Shown one piece after another: positions 1-7,541 of a stretch of DNA of 64,000 nt. Below the pieces are notes generated by a model. That model was not told the origin of the DNA. It saw nothing but the letters and a program-made list of their open reading frames with translations, and did not search any database. This DNA is from JAHFUA01 sp963808725 (GTDB lineage Bacteria; Acidobacteriota; Terriglobia; Terriglobales; Acidobacteriaceae). The translations under genes and the position numbers were made by a program. Every line of letters begins with the position of its first letter. The stretch's first letter is position 1. The stretch lies in assembly GCA_963808725.1 (NCBI GenBank), contig CAWEGO010000004.1, forward strand, positions 62,001 to 126,000. The letters run 5' to 3'.

Positions 1-586
1 CAGCCTGCGCCGGAAAGAGGCCTTGTCCGGCCTTCTGGTCGGTAAACTGCGATTTATAGGCCAGGATGGACTCGAGCCGCGCTTCGAACTGCTCCGTGAT
101 GTCCACCACGAAGGTCGGGCGGACGTTGTGGTAGAGCGTGGCGTAAATGATCTTGAACGGCCGGTGCGGCGCAAGGCCATCTAGATCGAGCTTGGCCAGT
201 CCGGCGAGGAAGCACGCCTCGTAGCCCACCACCGAGGCCGTGTAGTGGTCGGGATGGCGGCCTTGCCAGTAAGGAAGAATGACCACCTGCGGCCGGGTTT
301 CGCGGATCACGCGCGCGATCTTTAGCCGGTTCTCCCAGGTGTTCTCCACCCGGCCGTCGGGAATGTCGAGGGCGCGCCGCCATCCCACGCGCAGGATGCG
401 CGCCGCCGCTTCCGCTTCGCGAGCGCGGTCCTCCGCGGTGCCACGCGTGCCCATCTCCCCCTGGGTCAGGTCAAGGATACCGGTCGCGTGGCCGCGCTCC
501 GCCACCTTGAGCAGCGTGCCGCCGCAGGTCTGCTCCACGTCGTCACGATGGGCGGCAATGGCGAGGATGGAGAGCGCGGCGGTCAC
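1..586 (-). CDS. bshB1: BshB1-type N-acetylglucosaminyl-malate deacetylase (PIG-L/LmbE family), 3' end outside window
   Basis: PIG-L family zinc deacetylase, best matched to BshB1, which removes the acetyl group from GlcNAc-malate in bacillithiol synthesis. Translating the minus strand gives a first zinc motif AAHRDDVE near residue 10 (family form AHPDDVE, here with Arg for Pro) and the second zinc motif HPDH about residue 95, followed by a segment ending EACFLAGL that is typical of BshB1. The GTG start is chosen because GAGGGAAC lies just upstream. The gene runs off the left edge, so about 195 codons are visible, most of the usual ~235. A general PIG-L deacetylase cannot be excluded, but the HPDH context favours BshB1. 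Confidence 0.8.
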   Translation of the reverse strand, partial: MTAALSILAIAAHRDDVEQTCGGTLLKVAERGHATGILDLTQGEMGTRGTAEDRAREAEAAARILRVGWRRALDIPDGRVENTWENRLKIARVIRETRPQVVILPYWQGRHPDHYTASVVGYEACFLAGLAKLDLDGLAPHRPFKIIYATLYHNVRPTFVVDITEQFEARLESILAYKSQFTDQKAGQGLFPAQA

Positions 587-596
587 GTTCCCTCAG

Positions 597-660
597 GGGC
601 TAAAGCCCGCGTTTTTAGACGCTTCTTACGGCACGGCTGAAGCCGTGCCCTTCCCGAAAC
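597..660. repeat. REP-like palindromes between ispA and bshB1
   Basis: Two short hairpins lie here: GGGGCTAAAGCCC, and GGCACGGCTGAAGCCGTGCC. The same style of 'CCACGGCTnACGCCGTGG' palindrome recurs near 17.8 kb and 48.9 kb. They fill the gap between two minus-strand genes and may act as transcript 3' ends, although neither has a clear T-run. Confidence 0.6.
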
Positions 661-1542
661 TTATTTTTTCCGTTCTACCAGGAATCTCGCCAGTGCTTTC
701 AGCGTCTCGGCCCGTGCGCCGAATGAGTCGAGCGCTGCGCAGCCGGAATCGACCAGCTCGTCGGCTTTGCGCAGCGATTCTTCGATCCCGAACAGAGCCG
801 GGTAGGTCACTTTTTCGCTGGCTACGTCCTTGCCGGCGGTCTTGCCGAGCTGTTCGGAGGACTGGGTGACGTCGAGCACGTCGTCGGCGATCTGGAAGGC
901 TACACCCACAGCGCGCCCGAACTCGCGCAGCTTGTCCACCTGTGCCTCGGAGGCTCCCGCGTAGATGCCGCCACTCACCACGCTGGCAGTGATCAGCGCG
1001 GCGGTTTTCGAGCGATGGATGTACTCAAGCGTCTTGGCGTCAGGTCGCGTATGCTCGGCCTCGAGGTCCATCACCTGCCCGCCGATCATGCCCTCGATAG
1101 TGCCGGTGGCGCGGGCGATCTCCTCGATGATGAGGACGCGGCGCTCGGCGGCGCAGCGCAGCCGCGCCAGTACTTCGTAAGCGCGCGTTTGCAAGGCGTC
1201 GCCGGAGAGAATGGCCATGGCCTCGCCGAAGGCTTTGTGGCAGGTGGGCTGGCCGCGGCGGAGGTCGTCGTTGTCGAGCGCCGGCAGGTCGTCGTGGATC
1301 AGCGAATAAGTGTGGAGCATCTCCAGCGCGGCGCCCAACTCCTCGACCCCTTCCGGCAGCGCGCCGACGATGAGGCGCGCGCCCTCCATTGCCAGGATAG
1401 GCCGCAGCCGCTTGCCGCCGGCAAACACGCTGTGCCGCATGGCTCGGTGGATGATCGAGGGATAGTCGGCGGCGACCGGCAACAGCCGCTCCAGCGCGGC
1501 ATCGGCCAGGCGCCGTCCTTCTTCCAGTGTCTGCTGCAGCAT
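661..1542 (-). CDS. ispA: Polyprenyl (farnesyl/geranylgeranyl) diphosphate synthase
   Basis: Trans-isoprenyl diphosphate synthase of 293 aa, condensing IPP with allylic diphosphates to give C15-C20 products for quinones, carotenoids or undecaprenol. It has the substrate motif GGKRLRP at residues 42-48, the first aspartate-rich motif DDLPALD at 84-90, and the second, DDVLD, at 220-224. The length is normal for IspA. There is no Shine-Dalgarno before the ATG; instead an extended -10 (TGC-TATACT) lies 9 nt upstream, suggesting a nearly leaderless mRNA. Product chain length cannot be read from the sequence. It lies upstream of bshB1, separated by a palindromic spacer. Confidence 0.9.
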   Translation of the reverse strand: MLQQTLEEGRRLADAALERLLPVAADYPSIIHRAMRHSVFAGGKRLRPILAMEGARLIVGALPEGVEELGAALEMLHTYSLIHDDLPALDNDDLRRGQPTCHKAFGEAMAILSGDALQTRAYEVLARLRCAAERRVLIIEEIARATGTIEGMIGGQVMDLEAEHTRPDAKTLEYIHRSKTAALITASVVSGGIYAGASEAQVDKLREFGRAVGVAFQIADDVLDVTQSSEQLGKTAGKDVASEKVTYPALFGIEESLRKADELVDSGCAALDSFGARAETLKALARFLVERKK

Positions 1543-1551
1543 GGACGGAGC

Positions 1552-1560
1552 AGTATAGCA
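1552..1560 (-). promoter_or_regulatory. Extended -10 promoter of ispA
   Basis: The minus strand reads TGC TATACT followed by 9 nt and the ispA ATG. With a usual 6-7 nt from the -10 to the start site, the transcript would begin 2-3 nt before the start codon. No convincing -35 was found, as is common for TGn-type promoters. Pattern-based call only. Confidence 0.5.
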
Positions 1561-1574
1561 AGCGCTGAGAAAGC

Positions 1575-1648
1575 AGCCACGGATCTACACGGATGAACAC
1601 GGATCAACAACAATATCCGTGAAGATCCGTGTGAAATCCGTGGCCGCT
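1575..1648. repeat. Dispersed 'CCACGGAT...ATCCGTGG' inverted repeat, copy 1
   Basis: Repeated CACGGAT units on the left arm pair with ATCCGTG units on the right arm. Three further copies occur at about 44.9, 45.7 and 52.9 kb, all intergenic. Confidence 0.8.
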
Positions 1649-1658
1649 TCTTACTGCT

Positions 1659-2435
1659 CTACTTCGGCGGCTTCAGCGACTGCTGCATCAGCTTGCCCAG
1701 GTCGGTGAACAGGTCGAGCGGCAGCGGGAAGACGATGGTGGTGTTCTTCTCCACGCCGATCTCGGTCAGCGTCTGCAGGTAGCGAAGCTGGATGGTGACG
1801 GGTTCGGCGGCGAGCACGTGCGCGGCATCCGACAAGCGTTGCGCGGCGGCAAATTCACCTTCGGCGTGGATGATCTTGGAGCGCTTCTCGCGCTCCGCCT
1901 CCGCCTGTTTGGCCATGGCGCGCAGCATGGACTCGGGCAGGTCCACCTGCTTCACTTCCACGTTGACCACCTTCACGCCCCAGGGTGCGGTGTGCTGGTC
2001 GAGGATGGACTGGATGCGCGTGTTCAGTTTGTCGCGGTGAGCGAGCAGCTCATCGAGTTCCACTTCGCCCAGCACGGAGCGCAGCGTGGTCTGCGCGAAC
2101 TGCGAAGTCTGGTACAGGTAGTTGGTGACTTCGACCACCGCTTTGTTGGAATCGATGACGCGCAGGAAGATGACCGCGTTGACCTTCAAGGTGACGTTGT
2201 CGCGGGTGATGACGTCCTGCGGCGGGACCTCGAGCGCGTCCTGACGCAGCGTGACACGCACCATGCGGTCCACCGGCGCAAACACCAGGATCACGCCCGG
2301 GCCTTTGGCGGTGGCGAGCAGGCGTCCGAGGCGGAAGATCACCCCGCGTTCGTACTCGGCCAGGATCTTGATCGAACTCAGCAGATAGAGTCCGACGACG
2401 ACGATGATGACGATAAGTCCGTACCCTTCAGGCAT
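1659..2435 (-). CDS. Slipin / stomatin-like SPFH (band 7) membrane protein
   Basis: SPFH-domain protein of 258 aa with one N-terminal membrane segment (about residues 3-20, GLIVIIVVVGLYLL), then the slipin signature ERGVIFRLGR and the band 7 core, and a C-terminal helix rich in AEAEREKR. Slipins scaffold membrane microdomains. The start at 2435 is preferred over an upstream ATG because GGAGG sits 5 nt before it. It is directly downstream of an NfeD protease gene on the same strand, the classic STOPP/NfeD operon pair in which the NfeD protease clips the slipin C-terminus. Confidence 0.9.
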   Translation of the reverse strand: MPEGYGLIVIIVVVGLYLLSSIKILAEYERGVIFRLGRLLATAKGPGVILVFAPVDRMVRVTLRQDALEVPPQDVITRDNVTLKVNAVIFLRVIDSNKAVVEVTNYLYQTSQFAQTTLRSVLGEVELDELLAHRDKLNTRIQSILDQHTAPWGVKVVNVEVKQVDLPESMLRAMAKQAEAEREKRSKIIHAEGEFAAAQRLSDAAHVLAAEPVTIQLRYLQTLTEIGVEKNTTIVFPLPLDLFTDLGKLMQQSLKPPK

Positions 2436-2510
2436 GGGAACCTCCAGAGTGACAGAGGATTGTACCAAGGCAGGAGGAGGAAGTAGGGAGTGGGGAGTAG
2501 CGAGTAGGAA

Positions 2511-3794
2511 TTATTTCACCGGATCGACGGACAGCCGCAGGCCGTCGATGCGCTTCACTAGAACCCGCTCGCCGGGGGCGACATTCGCTGAAGAGACGGC
2601 GTCCCACAGTTCCCCGTGGACGAACACCTTGCCTTCGGGCTGAAGCGCGCTCTGCGCCACGCCGATTTCGCCGATCAATCCCTGAGAGCCGGTGACTACC
2701 TTGCTGCGCCGCGCCTTGATCACCAGGCCCACGAGGAAAACGGTGATCAATCCGATGGGCACGCTGACCGCCAGCGCCGTCACCAGGCGCACGCGCATTT
2801 CCGGTATGGGAGCGTCCACCAGCAGCAGCGCTCCTAGGATCATCAGCGCGATACCGCCCACGGTGAGCGCGCCGTGGGTAGCGAACTTGGCGTCGAGGAT
2901 GAACATCACAAACGCGGCCACGATCAGGATCAGCGCGGCGTGCCGCGTGGGCAGGATGTTGAACGCAAAGATGGCCAGCAGGACAAAGATAAAACCCACC
3001 ACCCCCGGCACGATCGCGCCAGGATGGTTGAACTCGACGTAGAGCGCCAGCATCCCGATGGCGAACAGAATGAAGGCTACGTTGGGATCCATGATGAAGT
3101 CGAGGATGCGCTGCTTCAGCGACATATCGAGCGTCTGCACCCGCTGATTGGCCAGGTGCAGCACCGTGGCCGAGCCGTTGAAGCGCGTCACATTACGGCC
3201 ATCGAGCTGCTTGAGCAGGTCGGGAACGTCGGGAGCGATGAAGTCGATGAGGTGTTCCTTGAGCGCTTCCTGGTCGGTGAAGCTCTTGGACTGGCGCACT
3301 GCCGATTCCGCCAGCTCCACGTTGCGTCCGCGCTTGGAAACGAACGAGCGCATGAAGGCGGCAGCGTCGTTCTCCATTTTTGCCTTCATCACGTCGTCCA
3401 TTTTTTCGCCGCCGAAGACCACCGGGTGCGCGGCGCCGGTGTTGGTGCCCGGGGCCATGGCGGCAACGTCGGCCGATTCCAGGATGAAGAAGCCCGCCGA
3501 AGCCGCACGCGAGCCGCTGGGCGCCACGTAGATGATTACCGGCACGGGTGAGGCCAGGATCTTTGCGATGATGGAGCGGGTGGAATCCAGCAGGCCGCCG
3601 GGGGTGGAAAGCTCGATGATGACAGCCTCGTCGTGGTCGCGCGCGGCCTGGTCGAGGGCGCGTCCGATGAACTCGTCGGAGATGGGCTGGATGGTGTCGT
3701 CAACGACGATCTTCAGCACATCCGCCCTCGCCAGAGCCGGAACCAGCAGGAGCACGGCGACGATCAGAACGGCGGTTTTGAATGGCGCTTTCAT
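2511..3794 (-). CDS. NfeD family membrane-bound serine protease (long form)
   Basis: Long-form NfeD of 427 aa. It has a signal peptide (residues 1-24), a ClpP-like protease domain with PGGLLDS near 65 and the catalytic Ser in RAASAGFF near 99, then four to five membrane helices between about 230 and 360, and a C-terminal OB-fold NfeD domain (about 370-427). Known relatives cleave hydrophobic C-termini of slipins. The partner slipin follows 76 nt downstream. The preceding TPR gene ends 3 nt before its start, so all three are probably co-transcribed. Confidence 0.92.
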   Translation of the reverse strand: MKAPFKTAVLIVAVLLLVPALARADVLKIVVDDTIQPISDEFIGRALDQAARDHDEAVIIELSTPGGLLDSTRSIIAKILASPVPVIIYVAPSGSRAASAGFFILESADVAAMAPGTNTGAAHPVVFGGEKMDDVMKAKMENDAAAFMRSFVSKRGRNVELAESAVRQSKSFTDQEALKEHLIDFIAPDVPDLLKQLDGRNVTRFNGSATVLHLANQRVQTLDMSLKQRILDFIMDPNVAFILFAIGMLALYVEFNHPGAIVPGVVGFIFVLLAIFAFNILPTRHAALILIVAAFVMFILDAKFATHGALTVGGIALMILGALLLVDAPIPEMRVRLVTALAVSVPIGLITVFLVGLVIKARRSKVVTGSQGLIGEIGVAQSALQPEGKVFVHGELWDAVSSANVAPGERVLVKRIDGLRLSVDPVK

Positions 3795-3797
3795 TTC

Positions 3798-5501
3798 TTA
3801 TTGCGGCGTTGGCGTCGGCGGCTTGTCGGCGAGGCGGGCCGCGATATCGCGCTTCAGCGCCGCCGCGGCGGTATTCGCGGGCTCGAGCTCGAGGGCGTGT
3901 TCCACGTCCTGGCGCGCTGCCTCAGCATTATTGTCTCTCAGATCGAGCTGCGCGAGGATCAGCCAGGCTTCGGCGGATGGCTGCAGGATGAGCGCGCTGT
4001 GGGCTTCGGCGCGCGCTTCGGGAGGATGGTCGGCGGATAGAATCCTGGCCAGGCCAAGATGCGCTGCCGCATTGGTGGGGTCGAGTATGACCGCCTCGCG
4101 AAAGTGTTTTTCAGCTTCGTCTACGAAGCCCTGGTCCAGCAGTTCGTGTCCGCGCTCCACGTGATACTGGGCGTGCTCCTGCGCCGGCTTGTCCGCCAGC
4201 TTCATCTCGCTCTGGTTTTCCAGCTCGAAGGCGATCTGGCGGAACGACGCCTCATCGTAATTGCGCTTGATGCGCTCCAGCGGCAGCTTCACCTCCGCCG
4301 GCCGGATGGCGGCCGCAGTGGTGGCCGTTCCCGCCACCGGGGTCCCCAACACGCCCGCATTTGGCGTGGTGGGGTGGATCACTGCCGGACGGTTGAGCGC
4401 CTCGAGCAGCGCCTTGGCTTCGCCGTCCGAGGGGTTGAGCGCCAGCAGTTCGCGCAACTGGCGGGTGGCGCCAGCCGAGTCTCCGTTGCGCGCCAGGGCA
4501 ATGGCCAGGTTGAGACGGTAGTCGGGATCGCTGGGATCGGCCTCGACCGCGCGCTCGAAGTAGTGGACCGCCGACTTCTGCCCGCGCCGTCCGGCAACCA
4601 CGCCTAGATTGTTGTAGACCTCTATAAGCGGCAGGCGCGCGGCCACAAAGTCAAAGGCGTTCTGCGCTTTTTCGTACTGGCCCAGGTAAAACTCGCAGAT
4701 GCCGAGATAAAAGCTGGCCTCGCGAGCCAGCGGATCACTCGGAGGGATGCGTTCCAGCCAGGCAGCGGCGGGCGCGTATTCGTGCCCATCATAGAGCGTC
4801 TTGCCCATTTGGAAGATGGCTTGGCTGTATGTGGGGTCCAGGCGCACGGCATCGCGGAAGCGCGCGATTTTCTCCTGACGCGAGGTGGCCACCAGGCCGC
4901 GCATATAGTTCTCGAAGGCATCCAGGCGGGGCGCCGGCTGGGCCGAGATAAACTCGCTGCGGGTGGTGGTCCGGCTGGGCGCGAGCAGGTGCATCAGGTT
5001 CTGCGCCAGCAGGGTCTCGACCTGGATCAGCGACGGCAGCGAGCCGGAGGCCACCACCGGCGTCGAGAGGTGCAGGCGTTCCATGTCCAGCACCTGGGCG
5101 CGCGCAGTGAAGCTCTGCCCGTCATAGGCATAGCTGCCGACGATGACGTAATCCACCTCCATCGCTTGGGCGATCTGGTAGGCGGTGGCGCGCGAGGGGC
5201 GCAGGTTGGCGGGCAGCCCCATGCGGTCGAAGGCATTCAACCGATCCCGGCGGTCGATGACGAAGAAGCCAGTGAGGCGTCCGCCCAACACCTCAGGAAA
5301 GGATTCTCCCACCCAATCCAGGCCCGGGACCCTGGAATTGTTCTGGAAGGGCATCACCAGCAGGGTCTTGCCCGGGAGAGCGTCGCGCTGGGCCCGGCAG
5401 GGAAGCGCGAGCGCTGCCACCATGAGCGCCGCGATGACGAAAGGACGTTTCAACTTAAGAAGATTATAGCGGAGGCGGTAGCGCCGGCGTCTCGTCGGCA
5501 T
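3798..5501 (-). CDS. Exported TPR protein with N-terminal TolB/FlgO-like domain
   Basis: Tetratricopeptide protein of up to 567 aa. A signal peptide (FVIAALMVAALALPCRA) is followed by a domain beginning TLLVMPFQNNS with a later YVIVGSYAYDG stretch, resembling the nucleotide-sugar/penicillin-binding-activator-like fold of adventurous-gliding and FlgO-type proteins, then about eight TPR units. The true start may be the TTG at 5453, which places the signal peptide at the N-terminus; TATAAT lies 9 nt before it. It heads the NfeD-slipin operon, so an envelope role is likely; the exact function is unknown. Confidence 0.8.
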   Translation of the reverse strand: MPTRRRRYRLRYNLLKLKRPFVIAALMVAALALPCRAQRDALPGKTLLVMPFQNNSRVPGLDWVGESFPEVLGGRLTGFFVIDRRDRLNAFDRMGLPANLRPSRATAYQIAQAMEVDYVIVGSYAYDGQSFTARAQVLDMERLHLSTPVVASGSLPSLIQVETLLAQNLMHLLAPSRTTTRSEFISAQPAPRLDAFENYMRGLVATSRQEKIARFRDAVRLDPTYSQAIFQMGKTLYDGHEYAPAAAWLERIPPSDPLAREASFYLGICEFYLGQYEKAQNAFDFVAARLPLIEVYNNLGVVAGRRGQKSAVHYFERAVEADPSDPDYRLNLAIALARNGDSAGATRQLRELLALNPSDGEAKALLEALNRPAVIHPTTPNAGVLGTPVAGTATTAAAIRPAEVKLPLERIKRNYDEASFRQIAFELENQSEMKLADKPAQEHAQYHVERGHELLDQGFVDEAEKHFREAVILDPTNAAAHLGLARILSADHPPEARAEAHSALILQPSAEAWLILAQLDLRDNNAEAARQDVEHALELEPANTAAAALKRDIAARLADKPPTPTPQ

Positions 5502-5526
5502 TGTTTACAAAGGCGTGGCTCCAGGC

Positions 5527-6171
5527 TTACGAAGCCTGCCGCAGTCGCTGCAGGAAGTAGTCGCGCCAGTTCGCCGGCAAGGCGGCTAGTCCCGACGCGT
5601 GTCGCAGCAGATGAGGATCGGGTTTGTCCGCGACATAGAGGCGAGTAATGTCCGCGACCGAAACCCGTTTCTCCTCCCGAGCCAGCAGTTCCACGGTGTC
5701 CCCGGCGCGAAGCTCACCCTCTTCCACGACGGAGAAATAAAAACCTGTACGCTGGCTGGCCAGAAAGCGTTTGACAATGTCGTTGCGTCCAAACTTTATG
5801 CCCAGCTTGTAGCACGGCATGCGCGGCTGCGTGACTGCTACTACCGCCGATCCCACGCGAAAGCGATCTCCGATGCTGGTGCCGTCTTCGAGCAAACCTT
5901 CGGTGGTGAAGTTCTCGCCAAACGCGCCCCAGGGCAGTTCCGTTCCCGGCAGCTCCCGGCGCCAGAACTCATAATGCTCGGAAGGATAGACGTACACGGC
6001 CTTGTCCAGGCCACCGTGGACCTTGAGATCGGCCTGCTGGTCTCCATCCAGATTGAGGCGGCGCAACTGCACTGCGTACTCCACCGGCTCCTTGAAGATG
6101 CCCGTAGCTACGGTCTGGCCCCGCCACGGCACCGGTCGGGGCTGGCCGACGTTCACGGAAATTAGTTTCAT
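5527..6171 (-). CDS. MOSC domain protein, YiiM type
   Basis: MOSC-domain protein of 214 aa. The beta-strand core includes DLKVHGGLDKAVYVYPSEHY and the conserved cysteine motif PRMPCYKLG near residue 120, followed by the short three-alpha-helix YiiM extension (VADITRLYV). YiiM proteins bind the molybdenum cofactor and reduce N-hydroxylated compounds. It fits with the Mo-dependent xanthine dehydrogenase encoded at 29-32 kb, although the two loci are not linked. Single gene, not in an obvious operon; GTTTCATG context has no strong ribosome site. Confidence 0.88.
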   Translation of the reverse strand: MKLISVNVGQPRPVPWRGQTVATGIFKEPVEYAVQLRRLNLDGDQQADLKVHGGLDKAVYVYPSEHYEFWRRELPGTELPWGAFGENFTTEGLLEDGTSIGDRFRVGSAVVAVTQPRMPCYKLGIKFGRNDIVKRFLASQRTGFYFSVVEEGELRAGDTVELLAREEKRVSVADITRLYVADKPDPHLLRHASGLAALPANWRDYFLQRLRQAS

Positions 6172-6223
6172 GTCGCCTGATGGTTGGATGTTGAATCAGG
6201 AAAAAGGTGACAATAAGCGAGAA

Positions 6224-7501
6224 CTACTTTCTCTCCCCTCGCATCATGTCCGCCGCGGTCTCTCGCGGCCGAATGAGGTGGGCCTTCGCGCCCTCGACCA
6301 TCACCTCCGCCGGGCGGCCGCGGGTGTTGTAGTTCGAAGCCAGCGACATGCCGTAGGCGCCCGCGTCCAGCACCGCGAGCAGCTCTCCCTCACTCAGCAT
6401 CGGCATCTCGCGGTCGCGGGCCAGGAAGTCGCCGGTCTCGCACACTGGGCCAACGATATCCACCTCGGCGCGGTTAGCGTCGTCGCGGTTCACCACCGGC
6501 ACGACCTCATGGTAGGCAGCATAGAGCGCCGGACGGATAAGGTCGTTCATGGCCGCGTCCACCACCACGAAGCGTTTGTGGTCGTTGGTCTTGATGTAGA
6601 GCACGCGCGTCAGCAGCGCGCCTGCCGTTCCGACCAGCGCGCGTCCGGGTTCGAGCAGCAGGTGGACCTTCAGGCCGCGCAGCGGAGCGAGCACCGCCTG
6701 CGCGTATGCCTGCGCGCGAGCCGCGAAATCGTCTTCGCCCTGGTAGGAAATGCCCAGGCCGCCGCCGGCATCGACGTAGCGGATGCGGTGGCCGTCGGCC
6801 CTGAGTTGCCGCGCCAGCTCCGCCACGCGCAGCATCGCCTGCCGAAAGGGCTCCATGTCGGTAATCTGCGAGCCGATGTGCACGCTGATCCCGGCGGCTT
6901 CCAGGTATTTCTCCTCGCGGATGCGGGCGTAGATCGCGCGCGCCTGCTCGATGGCCACGCCGAACTTGTGTTCGCGCAGCCCGGTCGAGATGTAAGGATG
7001 GGTTTCGGTCCCGATGTGCGGATTGACGCGCAAGGCCACTCGCGCCGTTTTCTTGGCATGCGCGGCCGAGCGAGCCAAAACCGCCAGCTCGCTTTCGCTC
7101 TCTACGTTGAACATCAGGATGCCCGCACGCAGGGCGGCGCTGATCTCAGTGGCCGTTTTGCCTACGCCCGAGAAGACCACATCCTCGCCGGCCCGGCGGT
7201 CCACCTTGAGCACCCGCGCCAGCTCGCCGCGGGAGACCACGTCGAAGCCCGTGCCCAGACGGTGCAGCAGCCCCAGCACCGCCAGGTTCGAGTTGGCCTT
7301 GACGGAATAGCACACGGTGTGGCGCGCGCGGCCGAAGGCGCGGTCGAAGGCGCGGAAGCGCTCGCGGATGGTGGCCGCCGAATAGACGTAGAGCGGCGTG
7401 CCGAACTTTTCGGCCAGCGCGGTGAGCGGCACGCGTTCGCAGTAGAGTTCCTGGTTGCGGTAGAAAAACCCGGGCGCGCGGAGCACGGGACGATTATTCA
7501 C
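6224..7501 (-). CDS. lysA: Diaminopimelate decarboxylase
   Basis: PLP enzyme of 425 aa (fold type III) converting meso-diaminopimelate to L-lysine. PLP lysine K68 lies in CYSVKANSN; the glycine loop GGGLGISY and the C-terminal dimer-contributed Cys in GPVCETGDF are present. The HIGSQI motif is seen near residue 200. The start is GTG at 7501, immediately after a dispersed 'ATTTGTGATT' repeat with no Shine-Dalgarno, so the initiation site is uncertain by a few codons. Monocistronic in appearance. Confidence 0.95.
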   Translation of the reverse strand: MNNRPVLRAPGFFYRNQELYCERVPLTALAEKFGTPLYVYSAATIRERFRAFDRAFGRARHTVCYSVKANSNLAVLGLLHRLGTGFDVVSRGELARVLKVDRRAGEDVVFSGVGKTATEISAALRAGILMFNVESESELAVLARSAAHAKKTARVALRVNPHIGTETHPYISTGLREHKFGVAIEQARAIYARIREEKYLEAAGISVHIGSQITDMEPFRQAMLRVAELARQLRADGHRIRYVDAGGGLGISYQGEDDFAARAQAYAQAVLAPLRGLKVHLLLEPGRALVGTAGALLTRVLYIKTNDHKRFVVVDAAMNDLIRPALYAAYHEVVPVVNRDDANRAEVDIVGPVCETGDFLARDREMPMLSEGELLAVLDAGAYGMSLASNYNTRGRPAEVMVEGAKAHLIRPRETAADMMRGERK

Positions 7502-7502
7502 G

Positions 7503-7541
7503 AGATTTGTGATTTGTGATGTGCGATTTGTGATTTTCGAC
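7503..7541. repeat. Dispersed 'gatttgtgattt' repeat, copy 1
   Basis: A run of gatttgtgat-type units fills the whole gap between lysA and the GH57 gene. The same unit flanks ebfC and recR at 22.8-22.9 kb. Confidence 0.7.
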
